From: Corella eumyota
Lineage: Eukaryota; Chordata; Ascidiacea; Phlebobranchia; Corellidae
Reading direction: 5' to 3'
Assembly (NCBI GenBank): GCA_963082875.1
Contig: OY720098.1
Location: forward strand, 20,274,001-20,338,000
DNA: 64,000 nucleotides
The notes below the pieces were generated by a model that saw nothing but the letters and a program-made list of their open reading frames with translations, did no database searches and was not told the origin of the DNA. Shown one piece after another: positions 48,972-59,257 of this stretch; the first letter of the stretch is position 1, and each line of letters begins with the position of its first letter. Both the position numbers and the translations under genes were made by a program.

Positions 48972-49183
48972 CGTGTAAGTCATATAACGTCACAATAACG
49001 TGCTAAAGCAGTGACGTCAAATAACGTGTTGGAGAAATGACGTCACAATAACGTGTTTAAACAGTGACGTCTCAATAACATGTTGAATCAGTGACGTCAA
49101 ATAACGTGTTGGAGAAATGACGTCACAATAACGTGTTGGAGCAGTAACGTCACAATAACATGTTGGAGCAGTGACGTCACAAT
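48972..49183. repeat. 26-27-bp minisatellite carrying a CRE in each unit, about 8 units
   Basis: The unit is AATAACGTGTTGGAGCA followed by GTGACGTCAC, with variants (TGACGTCT, TAACGTCA, AATAACATG). It abuts the RXR stop codon at 49190, so it would lie in the RXR 3' UTR or just after the polyadenylation site; an AATAAA overlaps the stop codon region on the RXR strand. Confidence 0.88.
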
Positions 49184-49189
49184 CATTTA

Positions 49190-52100
49190 TTAAGCTGACG
49201 ATGATGCAGACGATCCAGCATGAGAAAGGGGATTCCCGGAGTTTGATTTAGGGTCTTGGTCCCCACCAGAAAGTTTTTCCATCAAGAATTGATCAATCGG
49301 GGTGTTGCCGATCAACTTGAAGAAAAACAAATGTTCGAGGCACTTGAGGCCGATAGAGCGCAGTGCAGGAAGACGAAGAAGGAGTTTGGCAAATCTTCCG
49401 GGTTGCTCCGGGTACTTGGACTTACAATAAACCTCCAGGGAGGCGTAGACTTTTTCCCGTAAGCTCTCGATGTGGAGAGAGTCCGATAAATCCTTCGCAT
49501 CTGAAAAATAAAAATGATGAATTTAAAATGTTGAAAATCTAAAGTAAAATGTAAAAATTTAAAATGTGAAGACTCTGAAAAATAAAATGCATAAAAAAAA
49601 TTGATAAAAGTTAGAAAAACAACTATATAAACTTTAAAAATTAAAAAATACAATAAGTATTTTAATTCAAAAATTGCTTTGCAAATTAAGTGATATCTTT
49701 CAAATAATAAATTTAAATTTTGAAAAGGTAAAACGTTAGAAAAGAAAATTGAAAACGGATTAAAATAAATAGGTCAATTTTAAATATGATTTACAACATA
49801 TTAAAATTACATAAACTTTTCAACCCTATCTTTATTATTCCCTTGGTGGACACTCACAGCTGGGTTAATAAATAAATAAGATCTTTTTAATGTGGTATAA
49901 TTAGACAAGTTGAACACTAAGTATACATTATGTAAAAATATGCATATGATATTTAAACATTAAATTTTTTTTTATATGGTGAAGTTTTTGTAGAAGTAAA
50001 AGAGGGTGAAAAAAGGGTAAAAAAACAAATGGTAAAATATGCTATTTCTATTAGAAATACTAACCTAATATTTTACGAATAAAAAATATTTCAATACCTT
50101 TCAATTACTTTAAATTAAGATTAATGGGGGGTTTAAATAAGGGGCAAGTTTCTATGTAAGTCACATAAACAGGGCAGGGGTCAAAAATAAATGTTTAAAA
50201 GTTGTACTTTGTAAAAAAACAATTTTAAAGCTAGTTCAGTATTTTTTTTAATAAAAGTTTTACAATGTTTACAAATCACTTCAATTTTAGATTAATGTTA
50301 GTATAATTTTTATGTGAATCTTTTATAAAAAGAAGGATTTAAAAAACAAATGTCTAAAAGTGGTGTTTATAAAAATACATTTCCATACGTAAGTCAAATT
50401 TTTACTTAATTTAAACCCAAAACTAACCTGGATTAAACAAAACAATCGCTCTCAAACATCCCAACTCTGTTCTATCCATATTCATGTCTCTCATCTTTGC
50501 AATCAATTCTGTCAGAACACGGTCAAATATCGCTCCCACTCCGGCAGAATGAGCACTCTGACGGAAAACTCGAAGACCGGAAGCTAATATGATTCCGTCA
50601 GGTATTTCTATGCTGCGATGACTGAATGATGCAATTAACAGTTCATTCCAACCTTGAAAAATAAAATTTTTCAATTAAATTTGTTGAAAAATACAAGCCA
50701 ATGGTCTGCACTACAAACAGCATTTTAATTGTTGTAATATGGTTGCAACTCTAAACCAATAATTGCCAGTGAAAAGTTACCCTTTCACAAATGACAGTTT
50801 TACTTTTTTTGCAAGGTTATACATATATATACCGCCACATATATTTACCGTCTGATAAGTTCAATTATATATAAACTTGATTTATTTTAAAAGCTTTTTG
50901 ACTTTGATTTTTGTGACTATAAAATCCCAAAACAAAATTAAAGTCATATTAAATTACATTATTAGCATATAAGACTTAAAAAACCGAATAAAGAATTTGA
51001 ACGAAAACCACGCAACGAAATTAGTTACCTTTAAGCCATTCTCAAACCCACAAATGTTTTTATAATATAAAAATAAAATCCACAACATCGCTAATTTAAA
51101 TATAAGTAAAAATTTGAACTTCCAAAACCACATACAAAAAATTAATTACTTGTTTATAATAAGATTCTGGATCACTTGTCTTTTATGGTTCTCAGAAAAA
51201 AACCTAACATCTTAAGGTACAAAAAAAGATTAGCAGAGACAGAAAGTACTACTGAGAATTAGGTAAGGCCGTAAGATATATAGGAGAGAATTAAGTAAGA
51301 CGATAAAGTACAAAAATAATTAACAAGGATTGAAGAGTACAAGAAAAACTTTGCATGAACCTTGAAGTAGAAAAAAAATAGATAAGACCGTAAAGTTTGT
51401 GAGAGAATTAGCAAAAACTGCAAAGTATGGCAGTTTTTATGAGAACCGTTAACTATACAGGGAAAAAATAGATAGCACTGTACAGTACAAAATCAGCAAA
51501 GTACAAGAGTGTTTATGGGAACTGTAAAGTACAAGTGATCCAAGATTCTAAAGTCAGCCATTCTATATAGCATATACAAGTTAAATTAAAACTTGTAAAA
51601 TAACAGAATATATTCTCACCTGCTCTTAGTAAAGTGACTTGGTCATCCAGAGGCAGGGATGAAAAATGAGGAACTTTTTTAGCCCATCCAACTAATGTAA
51701 ACAACTGGTGATCTGCTGATCGGCAAATTCCTGCTTCTGTGTCCAGAGGCTACAAGAAAAAAATTATAATAATTGCAAAAAATTAAAATTTTAAAATTTT
51801 AAAAAAAATTCCAAATTTAAAATTAAACTAATTTACATTTTTATTAAAGACAATTAAAACCAAAATTGTGAAATGATAAGTTAAACTATATTTTATAAGT
51901 TAATATATAAATTTATACATAAAATATAAAGTTTTTGGGTTTAACTGTGGTAAAAACTAAACTTATTTCAACCTCAGATACAAGATATTACTCATTTTAA
52001 TTAATAAATCTTGGGTGGTATTGTTTAAAATTATGACGTAATAATTAAAACGATGTACCTAAAATTACTGTCGCTTAGCATAAACTTATTATTTAAATTC

Positions 52101-54906
52101 TTTAAAAAAAATTAATAAAATATTAAGTTTAAATGCCTTAAAATAAATTATGGTTCAAAACATATTAATATTGTCATAATTATAAATCTAATATTACAGT
52201 GTCTTAAAAGCTGTAAATTTCAAGTTTCAATAACTCTTGTTTTTCTAAATTAAAATTTCTAAAATCTTAGTATATTGTTTATCATGATATAGTGATGTAA
52301 GGAAATATTTTTTTAGGCACTTAAATAAAAAAAAAAGTTTTAAATTTAAAATTTTTTTTAAAAATGTTAAATTCTTACTGGTGGTTGCAGGTCAGGTTTG
52401 ATATCTGACACAAGTTCAGCTTCCAGTATTTTATCCACTGGCATGTCATCATTTGCTCCTGTTAAGTCCCCGACTCCTTCATCTTGATCCTTGTTCTTCT
52501 GCCGCTCTTCCTGGACAGCTGGATGAAAAATAAAAAATGTTTTCACAAAAAAAAATTAAAATTAATTTTTTTTTTGTATTTTTTTAATAAATTTTGGTAC
52601 ATAGGGTCTTAGGTATAGACATTGGCATACTGATGTTGCCAGCCAAAAAAAAATTGGTTTTACGATAAAATAAATTAAAAAAAGTTAATTTTTGATTAAT
52701 TTTTTGTACATAAAGTCTTAGGTTTGAGACTAGGCATAACCAAACTATAAACCCTTTAGCCAGTGTCAAGTAGATTTAACATACATTTAACTACAAAAAA
52801 AATAGATATATACAAAATTTGTCGTTTATGGGCCATTATCAACTAAGAACTTGGTAAAAAAGTTAATGCCTAAGTAACATATTTAACTTACCCTCTTTCT
52901 TCATCCCCATAGCGATACACTTCTGATATCTACAATATTGACATCTATTTCGTTGCCTCTTGTCAATCACACAATCCTTTTCATCTCTGCAAGTGTATGT
53001 GAGATATTTGCGAACCGTTCTCTTGAAAAAACCTGAAAATTTAATGCAATATATTTACCTGTAATTGATAATTATATATAGGCTAGGCTACCAGTGTTAT
53101 TATTTAATAAAATAAATATTTAATTATAATTAACATTTTTTTTTATAATAAGGTTTTTATTAAATAGTCTATTTTAACTTTAGGAAAGCTTCTTTCAATG
53201 ACCCTTTTCATTAAAATTCCTAAATGAGCTTTTATTGTTTATTTTTCCATTATGTACAAGCATAAACAAAAACTTTATATTAAAAGCTTCCTTTCATTTT
53301 TAATTGTTGTTTCGTTAAAAAAAAAATTCATTTATAATTTGTATGGTGCTAATTACTTATTATTATTGCTCAAAATTTTAACTAGAAGGCTGCAGTTCTA
53401 CTTTGTTGCAATAGAAATTTCCGCTTTAGTAAAGCAATTACTTGTGCACTAACACACAAAAATAAAAATCTTAATATAGCACTTAACATAAAACATTTTT
53501 CAAATTAAACCTTAAAAAGATTTTTATAACACTTGCTTACCCCAAAATGTATCAAATTTCGTAATTAAGTTTTTAGACTTATGTCTTGTGGTAATATTAT
53601 GACAAAACAGTGATCTAGTGATTGGTAAAATTATGACAGAACAGTGATGGAATAATTACCTTTACATCCCTCACAACTGTACACTCCATAATGCTTTCCT
53701 GAAGCTCTATCTCCGCACACAGCACAAATATGTTTCGACATCGTGTTAGTAACCCCACTGATCGAGAATGGGTTGTTTGCATGATTTTCGGTCGAGGACA
53801 ACTGTGGGTACTGTAGGGGAAGCCCTGCGTTGTTGTTGCTAGTAAGGGGAACCCCCATTTCCTGCTTGACAGTGATGTTGCCGTAGCGAAGTGGAATATC
53901 TGGGGAAAAAAATTGTCGTTTGTTCAAAAATTGTCGTTTGGAAAAAAAAAATTGGCAAAAATTGTCGTTTGTTTAAAAATTGTTCATAGATATCAGAATT
54001 TACCCAACTAAACAAAAATGTTTTGGTACTGTTTAAAGCACTTGGTATCAATAAATTTAAACAAACCTTCTGAACAATTTTGTTTTTATTAAGTTTAAAT
54101 ACGATCAACAATTAAAAAAAAACACATCCTAAGAATTTGGATGTATATTTGAAATATTTCGTTTCATTACATAAGCAAGAAATAGGCACAAGACAATAAC
54201 AACTTGTTTTAAAAATTCTATGAGCTACATCCACATATAATATATTTTTACCCATAGTAAAAACTCTTAATGAATTTTATCAAAAAACAACTAACTTTGA
54301 TGGGCACCTGAACTACTGTCAGGAATTTGTTGGTTGTTTGAGATCGGGGAAAGGTGACCATTTCCACTATTCTGTTGCTAAGTAAAAGATAATATTTAAC
54401 ATTACTTCAATAAATATATGTACTTAATCTTACACAATTGGTTATTCATGTAAAAGTTTGGCAGGACAGCCTTTTTTAACTTACAGCCACTTGAACAATT
54501 TATAATTTGCAAAAAAAAGGAGTATATATAAATATTGTTGTTTTTAAGCATTTTATACAAATTTTATATTTAAAATACACTTATGTTTAAAAAAGATTAA
54601 ATACAACAAAAAATTTACTGATAATGCAGCTCTTTCATTTAAATTCATTGTAGTTGGTAACTGATTAGAGGCAGAAGTTGACATTAACGAAGCTGCAGCT
54701 ATATCTGCAGCACTCACCATTTGTTGAGGTAACCTTACTAACCCTTGTTGTGGCCCCATCATATAAGGGTGAGAAGGGTGCATTCCCCGCAACCCTATGA
54801 GGGGTAAATGACCCGCAGGCATGCCCTGCATGGGATTCGATTGGGTAAACATGGATGGCATTGTTGTTGGGGAAGTTGATGACAATCTACTTGTTGGAAG
54901 TGACAT
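49190..54906 (-). CDS. RXR: Retinoid X receptor (nuclear receptor NR2B)
   Basis: Eight exons in phase, 54906-54619, 54377-54296, 53899-53660, 53032-52892, 52518-52379, 51749-51620, 50652-50428 and 49500-49190, encode 518 aa. A Met/Pro-rich A/B region precedes the two-zinc-finger DNA-binding domain ([19 protein letters not shown]-box CEGCKG, then [13 protein letters not shown] and [17 protein letters not shown]), which would bind AGGTCA half sites. The ligand-binding domain has the RXR signatures [45 protein letters not shown] and [17 protein letters not shown], ending in [14 protein letters not shown], the AF-2 helix. RXR is the nuclear heterodimer partner of RAR, VDR/PXR-like, LXR and other receptors. 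The AF-2 core reads FLMEKL where vertebrates have FLMEML. The DBD is split between exons 3 and 4 after CEGCKG, as in vertebrate RXR. A short Ser/Ala-rich tail extends past helix 12. Confidence 0.98.
50695..50845. mobile_element. MITE-like repeat family C copy
   Basis: CTACAAACAGCATTTTAATT, TGTAATATGGTTGCAACTCT, AATAATTGCCAGTGAAAAGT, ending in AT repeats; in an RXR intron. Confidence 0.55.
51190..51535. repeat. Degenerate minisatellite in RXR intron
   Basis: Irregular units of roughly 40-45 bp share GTAAAGTACAAG, GAGAATTAG and AATAGATA-like words, for example near 51240, 51300, 51380 and 51470. Confidence 0.55.
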
Positions 54907-55556
54907 TTTTGTTGACTTCTTGACCTTTTTTTGTAAAGTTGCAAATTTTAATAAAAATTACCAACTCTGAAAACTAAAAAATAAATTAAACACTGTAAAA
55001 ACTATTAAATATATATATATTGATTTACAGACATTGTATTTTTTTATGGATGCAGCTAACCTATACACAGACATTCAAAAATCAGAGAATTATTATATTG
55101 TTACATGCCATTAATTTAAAGAACGCTAAACAATTTTTATTAAAATAATATCAAACAGAAAAAACACGTAATTTTTGGCAAATTTAGACGTTTTATCTGT
55201 GAATATTTACTTTTATTTGAATTTTATCGGGTTATCTAACATATAAAACTTACTAGCAACTTAAATATAGTTTAATATATTGTTTAAACTGTCTTTTCGG
55301 AAGTAAACTGCCTGAGCACGAGCAGCAAATAAATAAAATTAAAACAGAGCAAACGAAAATAAAAAATTAAGAAGATGACAAAAACTGTTATGGTTGTGAC
55401 TGAAGTATGACCTCGCTGTTTTGTGAGCAAAAGTCGTACTCAATAGAAAGTATTTAATTTATTTAAAAATATATAATTTAACGTTTTTTATTTACTTTTA
55501 TTATTTACATACAAAAATTATACAATAAAAAATAAAACTTAATTATTGATAACATA

Positions 55557-55805
55557 CCAGCCAGGTGGTAAATTAGACATAACTTTTGGTTTCATATGTA
55601 AGGTACTGGGTTTAATCCCTGCTGCTTACACGCGATAATGTCCTAAGTAATGCCCACTAGACTATGTAAACTCCTGCTGAGCTAAAAGGCATATACACAT
55701 GTGACATTTATAATTAATAATATCCCAAACTGCCAACTCCAGACTAGGTTTAGGGTAACAAATGTTCGTCTATGTCGATCTTCCCAAATTAAGGATAACT
55801 AAATA
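55557..55805 (+). mobile_element. tRNA-derived SINE copy, diverged
   Basis: ACCAGCCAGGTGGTAAATTA head, GGGTTTAATCCCTGC B box, AACTCCTGCTGAGC, TATCCCAAACTGCC, AAATTAAGGATAACTAAATA tail; between RXR and MRPS28. Confidence 0.75.
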
Positions 55806-55895
55806 CAAAAAAAACACCAGCCTAATGAAATTATTATTTTTTATTAACAAAAATACAAAACACAATAAAAAAATACAACACAATCTATTTGTACA

Positions 55896-57276
55896 TTATC
55901 TTTCTCTTCGATCAGGTTTATTTTCTCTAGGTGAATAATATGTAGCTTTTGATTCAAGCAATGTTGTATCAGTATATGAACCCAGAAACCTGAAAAATTG
56001 AAACATTTTTTAAGATTTTTGATTACAGAAATAAAATTCCACACGATGAAATTTTTTTGCATTCATATGCAATAAAACCTTATGGATCATATAATTGTAT
56101 ATAAGTATATATTTAACCAGCAGCGTGGTGTAGTGGTAAGATAATCTATAATATCCCAAACTACCACAGGCAACTTAAGACTGGGTAGGAGTAACTGATG
56201 TTACTCTATGTTTAAGTCGCGCATTGGACTTTACCACATCGAGGATAAAGATATACACAAAAAAAAAAATTTAAATAAACACATTTTAAAATATTAAAAT
56301 ATCTCACATAAAACAAGTGATAATTTTATTACTTTTTAAAACAAATTAACATTGAAAATAAACATAAATAAAATACCTTGCTGAAAGTTCTGGATCAAGA
56401 AGTTTAACACAGACATCTTTGTTGATGTAAGCCTCCTTTATGACATCATCATTAACTTTACAAACACAATGAAACTTTCCACCATAATCAATAAACAAAC
56501 TATTGTCTATCATCTGTAATAAAACAAGTTTAATATCACTGATTTAAAAAACCTAACAGTGGAACCACATAATTAGGCAAAATTTTACAATTAGCCTCTG
56601 TCACAAGATGTATATCTTTGGCAGGATGGTATATTATTTAATTACTAAACAGCCCACTAAAGAAATAGTACCAGCAGGCCTTTCTAAAAGACATCGTATT
56701 AATTTGGCTAAGATCTCCTAGTATCAGTTTGATATAATCGTTTAGAATGTTATACTACTAAGCTGTAAAGTCAGGTTCTTACCTGGACAATTTTGCCTTT
56801 AAGCAAAGTACTTTCCACCCCTCCAATACCTAGTTGTACATAAGCTGAGTTTCGAAACATTGTTGCAAAAGATTCTGTTTTTGTTACCTTGAAAAGTGCC
56901 ATTAAAATTTTGCCATTAATTACCATTAAAAATTTTATATTTGATGCAAAAAATTTTTTTGAAGGGATTAATTGATTTCTGTTTGGCAAGTTTTGTGTTT
57001 TATATATTATATACTTGATATTATAAACCCTAACAAATACAACAAAAAAATTCTGTGAATATACAAAAAAAAATCTGTAGTATTATTCTTATTAGGCACA
57101 TTTTAAGTTTGTTTTTTTAATAAATTGTTCTAACTAATGTTACATACCTCAGTGGTGTTTGCATCACTGCGAATTGGAGATAAACATATATTAGAAGTTG
57201 ACTGATAAAGTGGGCTACGATTTCTTAAGGGTAATAGTTTGTAACAATTATTTGTCAAAATTGTTTTTAAGATCAT
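55896..57276 (-). CDS. MRPS28: Mitochondrial ribosomal protein MRPS28 (bS1m)
   Basis: Exons 57276-57148, 56887-56783, 56513-56377 and 55989-55896 join exactly (465 bp) to 154 aa. The N-terminus MILKTILTNNCYKLLPLRNR is basic and free of acids, as expected for a mitochondrial presequence. SFATMFRNS matches the human SFASMLRHS; FIDYGGKFHCVC matches YIDFGGKFHCVC; and LLDPELSARFLG with TDTTLLES matches LLDLELTSRFLG and TDTTVLEA. The product belongs to the mitoribosome small subunit. The gene starts only 45 bp after the stop of the same-strand gene at 57322-58613, an operon-like arrangement. A 22-bp CTCTTCGATC-rich 3' end and the downstream SINE separate it from RXR. Confidence 0.95.
56120..56268 (+). 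mobile_element. Short SINE variant with internal deletion
   Basis: CAGCAGCGTGGTGTAGTGG and GTAAG are joined directly to ATAATCTATAATATCCC, skipping the B box and the middle of the body; the 3' half is near-consensus (ACTCTATGTTTAAGTCGCGC, ATCGAGGATAAAGATATA). It lies in the last MRPS28 intron. Confidence 0.85.
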
Positions 57277-57321
57277 ATTTAAATATTTGTACAGAGTTTT
57301 TGTGTGATAAAAATATGAGGT

Positions 57322-58613
57322 TTATAATAAAATACAAATTGTTGATTTGTTTTTTTCCTGGTAGTCAGGCACTTTAGTTTTGTCAGGAACTAGAATTTCT
57401 GTATTTCCGTACGATGAATATCTAAAAAGTGTTAAAACAAAATAGTTGTTTTACATTAAAAAAATTAAAACTATATTATATAAATATAAAGTTTGAGTAA
57501 GGGGTTTAACTAACATAAAATCTGAAAAAATTAAAATGTCTAAAAATTATTTGCAAACTGTATAATAAACAATAAAGAAAACATTGTTATTTATAAGTCT
57601 GTAGTAAGTTAAAATAGCAAAGTATTAAGATTGCCCTTTTAAAGTCAGTTAGTCTGTTAATAGCAAGAATATTTTTATTAAAAATTCTTTATTTACTTTG
57701 TTGATCTTGTTAATTGTAGATAGTTTTTAGGTTCAATTTGACTTTGTGATTTAAGTTGATTTTGTTGCCAAATTAAATATGAGGTATCCTAAAAAATATA
57801 GAAGCATATCACAAAAAAACATAAGCATGTAGTCATTAAATCAATTTGCTAACTACCAGACTATGTTGTATGTTAGTGTAAAATGACAGAACAAAAACAT
57901 TATATATAAACTGGCAGCGTGGTGTAGTGGTAAGAACACTTGCTACATCGCCATGGGGACAGGGGTTCAATTATAATCTATAATATCCCAAACTGCCACA
58001 GGCAACTCGAGACTGGGTCGAAGAAACCGATGTTATCATTAGGTCGCGGATTCGACCTTTCCACATTGCGGATAAAGATATATACAAAAAAAAAGTTTTA
58101 TGACTGATTGGCAGATTGGTGACCATTTCATAATATGTAATATAGTTAAGATCTTTGTGTAAACATTAATAGGTATGGTATGTTTTAAATCGATAAAATT
58201 GATTTTGTCATTTTTTTGTTGCAATATTGTAACTGTCAACAATCCAGTCTGGAAAGTAGGGCAGTTTTCGACGATATCTCGTGCTAGGCGTACACGCGTG
58301 ATTTACGTTAGCGTGTTTTAGGTGTCAGTACTGTGCGTGCACATTTTTTTAAGACACCAGGCCTGCAAAACGCTAATTCCAGGCGTGCACTTTTTTTTAT
58401 AAAAAAAATCTCGTGCGTGCACGCTGCCCTACTTTCCAGACTGGTCAACAATGCACGAAAAAAAAAGGGAAAAGAAAAAGACTAAAAAAATGTCAGATTT
58501 ACAATTACAAAAAATGTTTTTTAACAGTTTAAACTTACCTTGTATCGATTGTTAATAAACTTTAATTCACTGGCAGTGATTTCGCTTTCTATTTCTTTAT
58601 TGGAATTTGTCAT
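57322..58613 (-). CDS. Small protein of unknown function upstream of MRPS28
   Basis: Exons 58613-58539, 57788-57697 and 57421-57322 join in phase (267 bp) to 88 aa with good donors (GTAAGT, GTAAAT) and TTTTTTAG/TTTTTAG acceptors. It starts MTNSNKEIESEITASEL and contains NNRYK, a central Q/N/K-rich part (LIWQQNQLKSQSQ) and YSSYGNTEILVPDK. There is no signal peptide or membrane segment and I do not recognise the family; Tyr/Pro-containing small proteins of this kind occur among ciliary microtubule-inner proteins, but nothing here proves that. The stop is 45 bp upstream of the MRPS28 start, and no acceptor AG lies in that gap, so the two may share a polycistronic transcript. The first intron holds a SINE, a family-B repeat and a nested MITE. 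Confidence 0.7.
57912..58090 (+). mobile_element. Short SINE variant with internal deletion
   Basis: The head CTGGCAGCGTGGTGTAGTGG and the B-box start GGGGTTCAAT run straight into TATAATCTATAATATCCC; the skipped segment is bounded by the word CAAT in full-length copies. The rest is near-consensus, ending GGATAAAGATATATAC plus A run. Confidence 0.85.
58108..58243 (-). mobile_element. Repeat family B copy, interrupted by a MITE
   Basis: Reverse strand: GATTGGTGACCATTTCATAA, TTTAAATCGATAAAATTGAT, TTTTTTTGTTGCAATATTGT; it resumes after the inserted element with GCACGAAAAAAAA at 58453. Confidence 0.75.
58244..58444. mobile_element. 201-bp MITE with perfect 21-bp terminal inverted repeats and 8-bp target duplication (hAT-like)
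   Basis: It begins CCAGTCTGGAAAGTAGGGCA and ends with the exact inverse, GCCCTACTTTCCAGACTGG preceded by CT. The octamer TCAACAAT stands directly before (58236-58243) and after (58445-58452). An 8-bp duplication is typical of the hAT superfamily (P elements also give 8 bp). The inside is rich in CGTGCAC-type words and has no coding capacity. Intact ends suggest a fairly recent insertion. Confidence 0.92.
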
Positions 58614-59257
58614 AAATTTAATTGTTTGGGTTAATTTTATAAAGCACCTTAATGCTTTCAAATAAACGTGATTACAAACAAAGCAATAACTTTTTCTAAA
58701 ACGAAAAAGAGTGTTTACCCATCCAGTGTTCCCAAGTTATAATAATTTTATTAAAAAAATTCTGAAATAAAAAAAAAACTATAAAAGCTGGCATTTTGGA
58801 GTATTTATACAATACCAACTTTTTAGTTATTTACAACATAAACATCAAAGAATGTTTATTTTTATACGAACTAGTCCTCGTAAATTACCGAAAAAATAAC
58901 TTTGATTTGCTTATAAAAAGTAGGTAATAGCGATTTAACGAGATTGTAAATTTACTCAGGTTAACTATCTCGTGCGTCCTTGCTATGATATTAACGACAT
59001 TATTAAGTTTGCCTTATACTAATAGCACTGGACATAGGGCAGTAGCATATGATTAAGTCCGAAACCAATGTTAAAAGTCTGGTTAGACACAGTTTAAAGT
59101 TTATTGGCAGATTAATTAAGTAATTTAATTGTTTCAGTAAGTATTTTTTAAATAAGAACAACTTTTCAACAGATTTGTTTATACAGTTTCACAGATAAAG
59201 AAAAATCGATATAAAAATGGTTTACTTTTGATAAAAAAACTTACAGTAGAAAACAAT

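Noticed and set aside
48972-49183. CRISPR array (short regular repeats)
   Set aside because: Units are contiguous without unique spacers, and the genome is animal; it is a minisatellite.
49256-49462. 68-codon plus-strand frame
   Set aside because: Antisense to the RXR helix 10-12 exon.
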